From assembly GCA_963817015.1 (NCBI GenBank), contig CAWFMV010000010.1, forward strand, positions 62,001 through 126,000: a stretch of DNA of 64,000 nt. Direction: 5' to 3'. The position numbers and the translations under genes were made by a program. Position 1 is the stretch's first letter; the number at the start of each line of letters is the position of its first letter. This stretch comes from VAZQ01 sp963817015. GTDB taxonomy: Bacteria > Pseudomonadota > Alphaproteobacteria > Rhizobiales > Xanthobacteraceae. The notes beneath the pieces are model-generated. The model had not been told where the DNA came from and made no database searches. It saw only the letters and a program-made list of their open reading frames with translations. Shown piece after piece: positions 17,754 through 27,130 of the stretch.

Positions 17754-20033
17754 ATGCTGCGCGACCTGTTTAACGACAATCAGGATCCAGAGCATTGGAA
17801 GGCGCGCGCGCGCCGAATCATGCTGGACCTCGATGCGCGCATCGATTTCGGCCTTTACCTGGCACGCACCTGGGGTCGCGAACTCTACGAGCGCTTCACC
17901 GTTTTCATGGACCGGTTCCATGTCGCCGGCTGGCGGCGCTGGACCCTGGTCGAGCCGATCTCGGAGGGGCTCACGCTAGGAGCCGGCGGCTTGGTGCTCA
18001 TGCTGGCGCTCGCGTTGCCGGCATTCCGCGAGACCTCAGAAGATGACTGGCTGAAGAAATCGGAACTCGCCGTCACCTTCCTCGATCGCTACGGCAATGA
18101 GATCGGCTCGCGCGGCATCCGGCACAACGATTCGCTCAAGCTCGATGAGTTTCCCGATCATCTGATCAAGGCCGTGCTCGCCACTGAAGATCGGCGCTTC
18201 TACGAGCATTTCGGCATCGACTTTCCCGGCACGGCCCGCGCCGTTCTCACCAACGCACGCGCCGGCGGCGTCGTGCAGGGCGGCTCGTCGCTGTCGCAGC
18301 AGCTTGCCAAGAACCTGTTCCTGTCGAACGAGCGCACCATCGAGCGCAAGGTGAAGGAAGCATTCCTGGCGCTGTGGCTCGAGTTCCGGCTGCAGAAGAA
18401 CGAGATCCTCAAGCTCTATCTCGACCGCGCCTATCTGGGCGGCGGCACCTTCGGGGTCGACGCGGCCGCGCAGTATTACTTCAACAAGTCGGTGCGCGAG
18501 GTGACGCTGGCGGAAGCCGCGATGCTCGCGGGACTGTTCAAGGCGCCTTCGCGCTTTGCGCCGCACGTGAACCTGCCGGCGGCCCGCGCGCGCGCCAATG
18601 TGGTGCTCGACAATCTGGTCGAGGCCGGTTTCATGACCGAGGGCCAGGTGTTCGGCGCCCGCCGCAATCCCGCGATGGCGGTCGACCGCCGCGACGAGCG
18701 CTCGCCCAACTACTATCTCGACTGGGCCTTCGACGAGATGAAGAAGCTGGTCGACACGCTGCCCAAGTCGGTGCACGAGCGCGTGTTCGTCGCCCGGCTC
18801 GCGATCGATCTCAATCTGCAGAACAATGCGGAACGCGCCGTCGAGGATTCGCTGCGGCAATACGGGCGCGAATATCACGCCAAGCAGGCGGCGGCCGTGC
18901 TGATGGAGACCGACGGCGCGGTGCGCGCGATGGTCGGCGGCCGCGACTATGGCGAGAGCCAGTTCAACCGCGCGACCGATGCGCTGCGCCAGCCCGGCTC
19001 CTCGTTCAAGCCCTATGTCTATGCGGCCGCGCTCGCCAGCGGCGGCTTCAAGCCGACCTCGATCGTGGTCAATTCACCGGTCTGCATCGGCAACTGGTGT
19101 CCGAAGAACTATTCCGGCGGCTTCTCCGGATCGATGACGCTGACGCAGGCGCTGGTGCGCTCGATCAATGTCGTGCCGGTGAAGCTGTCGATCGCGCTCG
19201 GCAATGGCAACCCGAAAGCCGGCCGCGCCAAGATCCGCGACCTGGCGCGCAAGGCCGGCTTGCGCTCGCCGCTGGTTGACACACCGTCCATGCCGATCGG
19301 TGCCAACGAGGTGACGGTGCTCGATCACACCGGCGGCTACGCGATCTTTGTCAACGAGGGCAAGTCGGCAACCCCGCATGCCATCCTCGAGGTGCGCACC
19401 GGCGCAGGCGACCCGATCTGGCGCTTCGACCGCGACGGTCCCAAGTCGGTGCAGGTGATCCCTGCGCAGGTGGCACGCGACATGGCCGGCATGATGAACA
19501 AGGTCGTCGAAGAAGGCACCGGCAAGCGCGCCATGCTCGACGGCATCAAGGCGGGTGGCAAGACCGGCACCACCAATTCCTACCGCGACGCCTGGTTCGT
19601 GGGCTACACCGGCAACTACATCGGCGGGGTCTGGTTCGGCAACGATGACTATTCTTCGCTCAATCGCATGACGGGCGGCGCACTGCCGGCACAGACCTGG
19701 CACGCGATCATGGCCTATTCCCACCAGGGCGTGGAGCTCAAGCCCTATCCAGGCACATCCGCCACAACAGTTGCGTCACGTACGGCTCCGCCGCCGGTGG
19801 TGGCGCCGCCAGCTTCCAGCAAGAGCGGGGGCGACATCCCACAGCGCCCTGCCCTGTTGACCCGGCGCGGCGCCGACATCCTGGTGCGGGTCGAGCGGCT
19901 GATGGACGACGCCACGCGCGCGCTCGCCACGCGCGACGAGCAGGGCCGCCGGGCTGACACGAAGCAGCCGGCACGCCCCGATACGCTCGCTGCCTCCGAC
20001 CGGCCCGCGCCTAGCACGGCGCGCGGCAATTGA
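17754..20033 (+). CDS. Bifunctional class A penicillin-binding protein 1 (transglycosylase/transpeptidase)
   Basis: A 759-residue membrane protein. After a cytoplasmic N-terminus (about 75 residues) and one membrane helix (about 75-92), the GT51 glycosyltransferase domain shows EDRRFYEH (glutamate near 145) and GGSSLSQQLAKN. The transpeptidase domain has S416-S-F-K419, RSIN and KTGTT near 603. The C-terminus is a proline/alanine-rich tail. It polymerises and cross-links peptidoglycan at the periplasmic face. GTG 17751 directly precedes ATG 17754; either could start. The gene stands alone, with the DUF1214/DUF1254 pair following after a 129-bp gap. Confidence 0.95.
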   Translation: MLRDLFNDNQDPEHWKARARRIMLDLDARIDFGLYLARTWGRELYERFTVFMDRFHVAGWRRWTLVEPISEGLTLGAGGLVLMLALALPAFRETSEDDWLKKSELAVTFLDRYGNEIGSRGIRHNDSLKLDEFPDHLIKAVLATEDRRFYEHFGIDFPGTARAVLTNARAGGVVQGGSSLSQQLAKNLFLSNERTIERKVKEAFLALWLEFRLQKNEILKLYLDRAYLGGGTFGVDAAAQYYFNKSVREVTLAEAAMLAGLFKAPSRFAPHVNLPAARARANVVLDNLVEAGFMTEGQVFGARRNPAMAVDRRDERSPNYYLDWAFDEMKKLVDTLPKSVHERVFVARLAIDLNLQNNAERAVEDSLRQYGREYHAKQAAAVLMETDGAVRAMVGGRDYGESQFNRATDALRQPGSSFKPYVYAAALASGGFKPTSIVVNSPVCIGNWCPKNYSGGFSGSMTLTQALVRSINVVPVKLSIALGNGNPKAGRAKIRDLARKAGLRSPLVDTPSMPIGANEVTVLDHTGGYAIFVNEGKSATPHAILEVRTGAGDPIWRFDRDGPKSVQVIPAQVARDMAGMMNKVVEEGTGKRAMLDGIKAGGKTGTTNSYRDAWFVGYTGNYIGGVWFGNDDYSSLNRMTGGALPAQTWHAIMAYSHQGVELKPYPGTSATTVASRTAPPPVVAPPASSKSGGDIPQRPALLTRRGADILVRVERLMDDATRALATRDEQGRRADTKQPARPDTLAASDRPAPSTARGN

Positions 20034-20080
20034 CGGCCCTTGACGGTCTGGCCGACGTTTCCGCGCAAGCCTGCCGCAAC

Positions 20081-20111
20081 TGGTGTAGGAACTTGACATT
20101 GGCGGCTTTAG
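20081..20111. repeat. Degenerate half-copy of the CTAGTGCC palindromic repeat
   Basis: The segment TGGTGTAGGAACTTGACATT followed by GGCGGCTTTAG is, in reverse complement, close to the left arm of the 27499 element (CTAGTGCCGCC..TGAAGTTCCTACACCA). Only one arm is seen. It sits in the 129-bp gap after the penicillin-binding protein gene. Confidence 0.55.
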
Positions 20112-20162
20112 AGTTGTCCGCTGAAATGTAAACGACGCCGGTGCGTCCCGACGGAATAAGCC

Positions 20163-20741
20163 GTGCGACTGCTGTTTGGCACATTGCTCGCTCTGATCAT
20201 CGCGGCCTGCATCGGGCTCGGCGCGACCTGGGTCGCCATCACCCAGGGCACGGCCTATGGCGGCGTCAGCATCGGAGCGTGGACCGCCTGGCCAAGGGTC
20301 GGCACGCCCGGTATCGACCCCTACGCCCGCGCCATGGTGGCGCGCAGCGGCGAGCTGCCGATCGGATCGGGCGATGGCGTCGCGTTCTATGCGCGCAACG
20401 ACGATGAAGGCCGCCCGCTCGACGGGCGCTGCGACATCGCACTCGACGGCATCACACCACAGGCGCGCTATTTCACTGTCACGCTCTACGATCTCGAAGG
20501 AAGGCTCGTCGCCAATGCGGTGCAGCGCCAAGGCTTCACCAGCCAGGAGGTGATCCGCCGCACCGACGGCACATTCGAGATCATGATCGGACCGCGTGCC
20601 CGGCCAGGCAACTGGCTGCCGACCGGCGGCATCGAGCGCTATATGCTCGTACTGCGGCTCTACGATACGCCGATCGGTCTTGCCACACGCAGCGGGCGGG
20701 AAGCACCAATGCCCACGATCGTTCAGAAGGCCTGCCCATGA
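20163..20741 (+). CDS. DUF1214-family membrane-anchored protein
   Basis: A 192-residue protein with an N-terminal membrane segment (about 2-27) and a DUF1214-type beta-rich domain containing YFTVTLYDLEG and RYMLVLRLYDTP. It starts at GTG 20163. Its stop codon overlaps the start of the DUF1254 gene (ATGA, 20738-20741), indicating translational coupling. DUF1214 and DUF1254 are usually found together, fused or adjacent, and are of unknown biochemical role at the cell envelope. Confidence 0.85.
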   Translation: MRLLFGTLLALIIAACIGLGATWVAITQGTAYGGVSIGAWTAWPRVGTPGIDPYARAMVARSGELPIGSGDGVAFYARNDDEGRPLDGRCDIALDGITPQARYFTVTLYDLEGRLVANAVQRQGFTSQEVIRRTDGTFEIMIGPRARPGNWLPTGGIERYMLVLRLYDTPIGLATRSGREAPMPTIVQKACP

Positions 20742-21289
20742 TTCGCCTGCTGCTCTGGGCCCTCGGCGGCACGCTGCTCGGCGGGATCGTGCATCTCGCG
20801 ACAGTGTTGATCCTGCCGAACCTCGCTTCCCAGGACGCCTATTCGCGGCTGGCGCCGATCGCGCCGGTCAACGCGGTCACGCCGCTGCCGCCACCGAGCG
20901 CAGAGAAATCTCCTATCCCGTTCCTCGATCCGGCCTTTGCAATGGCGGTCTGCCGCTATGACCTGACGGAAGGACCGATCAAGCTCTCGGTGCCGGTGAG
21001 CCCAGCCTATACGTCAGTGTCATTCTATACCCGCTCCGAGGTCGCCTACTACGCGATCAACGATCGCGCCGCCGGGCGTCGCGTGATCGAGCTTGATCTG
21101 ATGACCAGCGAGCAGCGCGGCGACCTGCCCGGCGACGAGGAAGTCACCGCCGCCGACCGGCTGATCGTGGAATCGCCGACGACCACCGGGCTGATCATCA
21201 TCAAGGCGCTCGCGCCCGAGCTGGGCCTGCTGCCGGCTGCGCGCAGCGCGCTCGCCGGCGCCCGCTGCCAGCTGCAGCCGCAACAATAA
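20738..21289 (+). CDS. DUF1254-family membrane-anchored protein
   Basis: A 183-residue protein with an N-terminal membrane helix (about 3-27) and a DUF1254-like domain (CRYDLTEGPIKLSVPV, SFYTRSEVAYYAIND). It overlaps the upstream DUF1214 gene by 4 bp, so the two are an operon. It converges on the gene ending at 21293, leaving only 3 bp between stop codons. Function unknown; co-occurrence with DUF1214 is the only lead. Confidence 0.85.
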   Translation: MIRLLLWALGGTLLGGIVHLATVLILPNLASQDAYSRLAPIAPVNAVTPLPPPSAEKSPIPFLDPAFAMAVCRYDLTEGPIKLSVPVSPAYTSVSFYTRSEVAYYAINDRAAGRRVIELDLMTSEQRGDLPGDEEVTAADRLIVESPTTTGLIIIKALAPELGLLPAARSALAGARCQLQPQQ

Positions 21290-21292
21290 GGC

Positions 21293-22080
21293 CTATCCTT
21301 TAGCAGTGATCTGCTGCCCGCTGCGGCAATATTGCCCGATGCGGGTGTGCAGCAGCGTCAAAGCGCGCTCGCTATCGGCCGCCATCGGCGACGGTGCCTG
21401 AATGACAAGGCGCTCGAGCGCATAATTGTAGCTGACCATGCGCTCGCCAAGCGCACGGCAGACTCGCATCACGATAGCGACGTTCTCCTGGTTGCGTCTG
21501 CGCGCATTGCTGCGCTCGGCCGTGCTGGAGGTCGATGCCAGCGCAAGTACAAAGTCCCGCTTGCGGTCCACGTCGGCAACACGCGACGCGATCGCAAAGA
21601 ACGGCTCGAGCCGGATCACATCCTCGCGCGCGTCAGTAATCAGCTTGGCATAGGCGGATGCCTCCGAGCGACGCTCGTCCTGGTGCAGGTCCCTCAAGTA
21701 GGCGGTGCGATCGAACTTCACTACCTCGCGCTTGTCCTTCGCGGTGCCGAGCCATTCGATATCGTCCAACACATAGTCGCGAAACACCGTGTCCCAGCGA
21801 TTGGGATTGTTGGGCGGCGGAATGATCGCACGCGCGAGATCGCGCAGCTGGCGTTCCTCGTCGGTCAAAGAGAAATTCGAAGGCTTGCCGCCGTCGCAAA
21901 TCAGCTCCTCGCGGTCGATCCGGGCATTGGCCTCGTCGGTCGCGAGCGACGGCCGCACCCGATCGAAGTCGCCGTAAAGGCCGCAGCCGCCCACGTGCAG
22001 GGCCAAGCTGAGGCTCGCAACTGCCGCCCAGGAGGCGGTACCCGCGTGAGGCTTCTAGCGAATCTCGAACGCGGGCGCAT
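21293..22080 (-). CDS. Putative lipoprotein of unknown function (one frameshift near the start)
   Basis: The mature part is a charged, helix-rich protein of about 240 residues (SLTDEERQLRDLARAI, NRWDTVFRDYV). The frame begins near an uninitiated TTG at 22006. Read upstream, ATG 22080 encodes a classic positively charged signal start (MRPRSRFARSLTR), and one indel near 22043 joins it to TASWAAVASLSLALHVGGC, a lipobox-like VGGC. The repaired protein is thus a probable lipoprotein. No family name was recognised. Proteins of this type occur in rhizobia as hypotheticals. Confidence 0.7.
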
Positions 22081-22098
22081 GAACCTTGGGTCTATCCC

Positions 22099-22281
22099 TT
22101 AATGGCGCGAGGCCCGGCGCCGCCTGCGGCGCCGCTGGCTACGACTCGGCGGCTCATCGGTGAAACGCTCGATGCGAATCACCGGTAGTATGATCACGGT
22201 CGCCGATCCCGGCGCTTCCCCTTTCCTCTTGCTGCGACGCGAGCGGCGCGTCCGCTCCGGAAAACCAATCACTGATCCCAT
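22099..22281 (-). CDS. Small basic hypothetical protein (60 residues)
   Basis: This 60-residue protein begins MGSVIGFPERTRRSRRS, has a hydrophobic centre (ATVIILPVIRIERF) and ends in a run of arginines. The pattern (start VI-FPE, middle VIILPVIRIER) resembles small conserved rhizobial hypotheticals, from memory. It lies 18 bp upstream of the putative lipoprotein gene in the same direction, so the two may form one transcript. Confidence 0.6.
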   Translation of the reverse strand: MGSVIGFPERTRRSRRSKRKGEAPGSATVIILPVIRIERFTDEPPSRSQRRRRRRRASRH

Positions 22282-22430
22282 GTGGCTCTATCCCCCGCCG
22301 GGCCCGACGGACCCGCCCGATCAACAATCGGTAATGGGATTTAGCGTCATCCAAGGTTAACGGTCCGCTAACGCGACACACTTAGTTTGGAAGGCGTGAT
22401 CACCGGACGTCGCCAAGTACGTCGGAAAGC

Positions 22431-23606
22431 ATGTCGCCAAGCATGATGAAACTGCCCAACCTCGCCGGCTTTGAAGGCCTCATCGATCTCGACCGTCGGG
22501 GCGTCGATATCCGGCCGACGCTGCTGCGCGTGCTGACCGACCAGTACCTGCACCGCCGCATCCATACGCCTGACGAGGAGCGCCAATACACCGAGCTCAC
22601 GCTGCGACTCCTGGATGAGACCGACGTGCCGGCCCGCACCGCCGTGGCAACCCGGCTCGCCACGCACGCGAACGCCCCGCGCGCCATCATCCTGCGGTTG
22701 GCCCGCGATGTCCTTACCGTGGCGGAGCCGGTTCTGCGATCATCGCCGCAACTTGCGCCAGCCGATCTCGACGCCATCGCGCGCGAGCGCGGCGCCGCCC
22801 ATGCGGCGATCATCGCCGAGCGGACATCGTCACAATCGGCACCTCGCCCGTCAGCTCCACTGCCGCCCGCGCGGCCAAGCCAGCCGCAACGACCAACGCC
22901 GCCGCAGCGGCAAGGAACCGACACCGCAGAGGTGAGCGCCGCAGTAAACGCGAAGACGCCCAACATGAAGCCCGACATGCAGCCTGACCTGACGCGCGAC
23001 TTGACGCCAGCCTTCGAGGCGAAGGAGCTCTGCGGGCTGTTCTTCGCCGCTGACCCGCTCGAACGCCGCCTGATCCTGATCAGCCTGGAGTTCCTGCCGA
23101 CCGCGCCGCCGGCCCTGCCAATGGCGATGCAGCAGACTGACATCTGGCGTTTCGAATCGTCCGCGCTGCAGCACAAGACCGAGGCGGTGCTGCGCGAGCT
23201 CGAGCGCGCGCTGGGCATTTCGCGCCGGACGGCGTTGCGCATCGTGGAGGATGACAGCGGCGAGCCGATCGTGGCCGCTGCCAAGGCAATGGAGCTGCCA
23301 GCCGACGTGCTGCAGCGGATTTTGCTGTTCATGAACCCGCGCGTCGGACAATCGGTTGATCGTGTCTACGAGCTCGCGGGCCTCTACGCCGACATCACGG
23401 TCGACGCGGCGCTTCGCCTGATCGGGATCTGGCGCGACGCCGATCCACCCGAGATGCGCACGGCCAAGCACGCCGCGCTCTGGCAAGATGCGGTCGAGCA
23501 GGCCCGCACCGCGCTCTCGGACATCACGCGGCGCGTGCCTACGCCACGGAAAGAAAATGCGGCCGTGCGTCCTAACGACCGTGCCTTCGGAACCGACCGG
23601 CGCTGA
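22431..23606 (+). CDS. DUF2336-family protein
   Basis: A 391-residue protein made largely of helical, HEAT-like segments (LRVLTDQYL, RQYTELTLRLLD, VPARTAVATRLA) typical of DUF2336, with a proline-rich linker about 130-165 and a C-terminal all-helical part. The family is found in alphaproteobacteria; biochemical role is not known. ATG 22431 is used, with an alternative at 22443. A long palindromic repeat follows the stop codon, and the DUF1491 gene converges on it. Confidence 0.8.
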   Translation: MSPSMMKLPNLAGFEGLIDLDRRGVDIRPTLLRVLTDQYLHRRIHTPDEERQYTELTLRLLDETDVPARTAVATRLATHANAPRAIILRLARDVLTVAEPVLRSSPQLAPADLDAIARERGAAHAAIIAERTSSQSAPRPSAPLPPARPSQPQRPTPPQRQGTDTAEVSAAVNAKTPNMKPDMQPDLTRDLTPAFEAKELCGLFFAADPLERRLILISLEFLPTAPPALPMAMQQTDIWRFESSALQHKTEAVLRELERALGISRRTALRIVEDDSGEPIVAAAKAMELPADVLQRILLFMNPRVGQSVDRVYELAGLYADITVDAALRLIGIWRDADPPEMRTAKHAALWQDAVEQARTALSDITRRVPTPRKENAAVRPNDRAFGTDRR

Positions 23607-23619
23607 GGGCTTTTTGTTT

Positions 23620-23668
23620 GAGCATGATCTTTTCCGAAAACCGGTTTCCATTTTTCGGGATCATGCTC
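23620..23668. repeat. GAGCATGATC interspersed palindrome
   Basis: GAGCATGATC (23620-23629) and GATCATGCTC (23659-23668) flank a centre containing CCGAAAACCGG. This is a well-known type of intergenic palindrome in Bradyrhizobium and relatives (recalled, not searched). A fragment of the left arm, GAGCATGATCC, recurs at about 28201 just after sufE. Here it separates two convergent genes and could serve as a terminator. Confidence 0.75.
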
Positions 23669-23669
23669 G

Positions 23670-24017
23670 CTACGTCACCACGCGCTCGAGGAAATGCCGG
23701 CCTGCACGATCCTCGACTTCGATGATCCAGGTATCGGGATCGAAGCGGACCTCACGCACGATCCGCTCCTCGACCTTCGCCTCGGGCACTGGCGCCTCGC
23801 CCAGGCTGCGGCTGAACGCACGATCGCTCGGATTGGCCTCGTCAAAGGCTGATTGCGGCGCCGGACCGAACAACTCGGCGGTGCCGTCAAGCCGGTTGAG
23901 CTTGATGAAGATCGCGCCCGCCTCCTCGGCGCCACGTCGTCGCACCGCCGCGAAGGCTCCCGCGCCGTAGCAACGCCGAATATAGGCGGCAACCCAGATC
24001 GCGGACTTAAGGCGCAT
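23670..24017 (-). CDS. DUF1491-family protein
   Basis: A protein of 115 residues beginning MRLKSAIWVAAYIRRC and containing RRRGAEEAGAIFIKLNRLDG, a signature of DUF1491. The start at ATG 24017 is preferred because families begin with MRLKS; ATG 24029 is an in-frame alternative. It follows the peptidoglycan-binding protein gene after 81 bp on the same strand. No biochemical role is known for the family. Confidence 0.82.
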   Translation of the reverse strand: MRLKSAIWVAAYIRRCYGAGAFAAVRRRGAEEAGAIFIKLNRLDGTAELFGPAPQSAFDEANPSDRAFSRSLGEAPVPEAKVEERIVREVRFDPDTWIIEVEDRAGRHFLERVVT

Positions 24018-24098
24018 GATGGAGCTCATATTGCGCTCCGACCAGGCGCAGCGCCAGCCGGAGACCGATCAGGATCATGCGCGGGAGATGCGCCGGCA

Positions 24099-24878
24099 CT
24101 ATTCCAGCGGCCGGCCCGTCACGGAGGCAAGCTCGCGGGCCACGCGGTCGGAGAGCTGCCCGGTGATCGGCAGCCTGCGCTCGCGCTCAAACCGCTCGAT
24201 AGCGGCCTTGGTATCGGCATCGATGACACCGGTCGGCTTGATCTGACCATAGCCATACTCGGCAAGCGCCCGCTGCAGCCCGAGCACGCGCTTCGAGGAC
24301 GCCTCCGCTGACGGCTCGAGCCGTACCTGCTGGACGGCTGCCGGCCGCAAGCCGGAGGGCGCTTTGGCGGGTTTGGTCGTCGAGCGCTTGATGGCCGCGA
24401 GCAGGGCCTCGTTCGGCTCGGTGCTGGCCTTGAGCCCGCTCGCCTGCTCGAAGTCGCGCACGGCCGCGTCGGTGCGCGGCCCGTAGCGGCCATCCACGAC
24501 CCCATCATAGTAGCTGCGCCGCATCAGCTCGCGCTGGATGTCGGCGATGATCTCGGGCGTCGCGCGAGCGTCGACCTTGGAGGTCGCCTCGGGCGGCCGC
24601 GGCCGCGGCAGCGCCGTGGCGGTATCTTTGACGGCATCCTTGACAGCATGCTTGGGCGCCGGTTTCGACGCCGCCGCAATCGCCGCGATGGCATCCTTGA
24701 ACATCGGCGCAGGATGCGGCCCGGCCTGCAACAGCAAGCCGTTCACCACGATCGCAACCGTGGCCAGCACCGCGACCATGAAGGCGACCGCGTCGCGGCG
24801 GCTCCAGCCCAAACGCGCAAGCGCCGCAAAGCGCGGCACTTCTGCGTCGCTGCCGCTATCGCGTTTCGACCTAGGCAC
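24099..24878 (-). CDS. Membrane-anchored protein with two peptidoglycan-binding domains
   Basis: The 259-residue product has a cytoplasmic start, one membrane helix (about 29-51) and two PG_binding_1-like units: IQRELMRRSYYDGVVDGRYGP near 115 and LQRALAEYGYGQIKPTGVID near 205. It would sit in the inner membrane and bind cell wall in the periplasm. Its start overlaps the end of the sensor kinase gene by 8 bp, so both are made from one transcript. This link suggests a shared envelope or cell-cycle role (inference). Confidence 0.87.
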   Translation of the reverse strand: MPRSKRDSGSDAEVPRFAALARLGWSRRDAVAFMVAVLATVAIVVNGLLLQAGPHPAPMFKDAIAAIAAASKPAPKHAVKDAVKDTATALPRPRPPEATSKVDARATPEIIADIQRELMRRSYYDGVVDGRYGPRTDAAVRDFEQASGLKASTEPNEALLAAIKRSTTKPAKAPSGLRPAAVQQVRLEPSAEASSKRVLGLQRALAEYGYGQIKPTGVIDADTKAAIERFERERRLPITGQLSDRVARELASVTGRPLE

Positions 24879-26709
24879 GGATCTTCACCAGATTGTCGGC
24901 GGGACGCTCGGCTACAGGCGCGACTACCGATGCGGTTACACGCGCAGCAGCCTGTCCAATGGACGCCATCTCGGCGGTCCGCCGCGCGCTTTCGCAATCG
25001 ACCGGCAACCGGATGGTGATGCTCGTGCCCTCTCCGATCCGGCTCGCGATCTCCATATCGCCTCCGTGCAGCGCGACCAGTCCTTTAACGATCGAAACCC
25101 CCAATCCGGTTCCATCATGACGGCGATCATAGGATGAGCGTGCCTGGAAGAACGGATCGCCAATGCGCGCCATGTCCTCGCTATCGATTCCGACACCCGT
25201 GTCCGCGACCGTCACCGCGAAGGTGTTGCCTTCGTGCCTGGCGCTGACCGTGATCCTGCCACCGCGATCACTGAACTTGATGGCGTTGGAAACGAGATTG
25301 AGCATGATCTGATTGAGCGCGCGTTTGTCGGCGACAATGTCCGGCAGCTCGCCCGCCAGCACTGTTGTGAGTTCAATCCCTGATTCGCGCGCTTTGAGGG
25401 CAAGCAGCCCGCAACAATCCTCGATCGCCTGGCGTGGCGAGAACGGCTCGGGCGTGATCGCAAAGTTCCCTGTCTCAATTTTGGACATGTCGAGGATGCC
25501 GTTCACGACCGAGAGCAGATGACGGCCAAACTCGTTGATCAGCTCCGCGTATTCGTGCCGACGCGCAGCGTCGATCATCAGCGTGCTTTCCTTGCACAGC
25601 ATCTCGGAGAAGCCGATGACGGCATTGAGCGGCGTTCGCAGCTCGTGGCTCATGGTGGCGAGGAAACGGCTCTTGGCAGCGTTGGCGCGCTCGGCCTCGG
25701 TGCGCGCGAATTCCATCGCCTCTCCTTCCTGCTTGCGCTGCGTGATGTCGCGCATGACGGCAACGACGTCGCGCTCGGAGTCCGGCCGGCCTTTGCTCTG
25801 GTCAAGCGCCCGGCAGCGCATCTCGATCCAGATGAACTCTGCAGCCTCGCCCTTACCGTCACGCCGCACGCGAAACTCGACCGAGCGGCTGCCGCCGACC
25901 GCCGCCGTATCGGCCAGCGCCTTGAGATAGCCGGGCCGATCGGCGACATGCACGCGATCGAACAGGCCTTGGCCGCGCAGATTCTCGGCCTTGGCGCCGA
26001 ACATCGGCTCGGCCGTCGGCGATGCGAACAGAACCGCACCGTTGCGGTCGTGACGCGTGATGACGTCGGTCATGTTCTGGGCAAGCAGCCGATAGCGATC
26101 CTCCTCGGCGCGATTGAGACGGACGCTCGCGCGCGCGAGTTGCTCAACTCCGAGCGCGATGCCGGTCGCAAAGAGCAAGGCTGAGACAACTCCGAGCCCG
26201 GCGAGTGGTGCCGATTCCTGCGGAAGCAGCGCCAAGGGAGGGAACAGATCATACGCGCCGGCGAGCCACAGCAACCCAGCCACGCTCAGCGCCATGGTCG
26301 AGGCAACCCAGACCACGCGCCGCGACAAGGACACGGTCGCCTCGAGTGGTACCGCCAAGAGCCAGACCGCTGCGAACGATGCGACGCCTCCGCTTCTGGC
26401 GGCAATGACCAGCACCAGGCCGGCAAGCGCGAACGACGACAGCATATGTGCAGCTTCATACCGTCCGGCGCGAGACAGAGCGAAGGCGAGGAGGATCGGC
26501 ACGATGAGCCACGCGAACGGCAACGCTTCCCAAGCGCTCAGGTCGCCCCAAACGACGCCGTAAAGCGCGAAGCCCGCAATCACAACCAATCCGGCCAGAA
26601 GGCGCGGCGCAATGAACGCGCGATGACGCGCGCACGTGAGCGCGTCCTGCTGCGCGGTCGGGTGGACTAATGCATCAATGTCGTCACGCAGTGGCGCAAA
26701 CAGACCCAC
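24871..26709 (-). CDS. Membrane sensor histidine kinase with PAS domain, DivJ/PleC-like
   Basis: A 612-residue kinase. Six or so membrane segments span about residues 33-190, a PAS domain runs about 200-325, the HisKA domain contains SHELRTPLNAVIGFSE with phospho-accepting H355, and the HATPase domain has N, DTGVG and GTGLG boxes. The architecture and the closely matching H-box resemble DivJ/PleC-type cell-cycle kinases of alphaproteobacteria, but no response regulator is nearby and the assignment to one of them is tentative. It overlaps the peptidoglycan-binding gene by 8 bp. Confidence 0.87.
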   Translation of the reverse strand: MGLFAPLRDDIDALVHPTAQQDALTCARHRAFIAPRLLAGLVVIAGFALYGVVWGDLSAWEALPFAWLIVPILLAFALSRAGRYEAAHMLSSFALAGLVLVIAARSGGVASFAAVWLLAVPLEATVSLSRRVVWVASTMALSVAGLLWLAGAYDLFPPLALLPQESAPLAGLGVVSALLFATGIALGVEQLARASVRLNRAEEDRYRLLAQNMTDVITRHDRNGAVLFASPTAEPMFGAKAENLRGQGLFDRVHVADRPGYLKALADTAAVGGSRSVEFRVRRDGKGEAAEFIWIEMRCRALDQSKGRPDSERDVVAVMRDITQRKQEGEAMEFARTEAERANAAKSRFLATMSHELRTPLNAVIGFSEMLCKESTLMIDAARRHEYAELINEFGRHLLSVVNGILDMSKIETGNFAITPEPFSPRQAIEDCCGLLALKARESGIELTTVLAGELPDIVADKRALNQIMLNLVSNAIKFSDRGGRITVSARHEGNTFAVTVADTGVGIDSEDMARIGDPFFQARSSYDRRHDGTGLGVSIVKGLVALHGGDMEIASRIGEGTSITIRLPVDCESARRTAEMASIGQAAARVTASVVAPVAERPADNLVKIRA

Positions 26710-27130
26710 GGTTCCCTGTGCACGTCGGTCGTTACAGACGCGCTCCCCTTTTGTAAGGCGGATCGTGTCAGAGGCGGCTTAAGCTAACGCTAAGGACACG
26801 ACCATATGAACAAGCCATCTCCCCAATAGCTCCGCGCTTGCTTATGTGCTGATGCGCCATTCTCACCTCATGGTGAACGAAAGGTTGCGCGAGCTCTGCT
26901 TTGTCGATGTCCAGAATTGGCACAGAACGGCATGCTGCGCTGATCGCGCGGTACCTCGCTGCTATCGGGCGCGAGATCGTTCCAAGATGTTGCCAAGGTC
27001 ATTCTCAGATCATTCGACTTTTATGAAAATATGCGGCGCATTTGCTTTGAAGCGAGAACCCGGCTTTCAAAGCTCGCTGCTATGGTGACTCCTGAAAGCG
27101 GCCTTGAGCAGAGCCGCGGGGGTTGGCGTC
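26710..27130. other. Gap between sensor kinase and DUF5330 genes
   Basis: About 420 bp between two divergent genes. No convincing coding frame, RNA gene or repeat was seen. It presumably holds the promoters for the kinase gene (leftward) and the DUF5330 gene (rightward). Confidence 0.4.

Noticed and set aside
21332..22102. A 256-codon plus-strand frame opposite the putative lipoprotein
   Set aside because: Composition is antisense-like, and the minus-strand frame has protein-like helices and a lipoprotein signal.
26846..27088. An 80-codon frame in the gap before the DUF5330 gene
   Set aside because: No motif, poor start context and composition unlike neighbouring genes.
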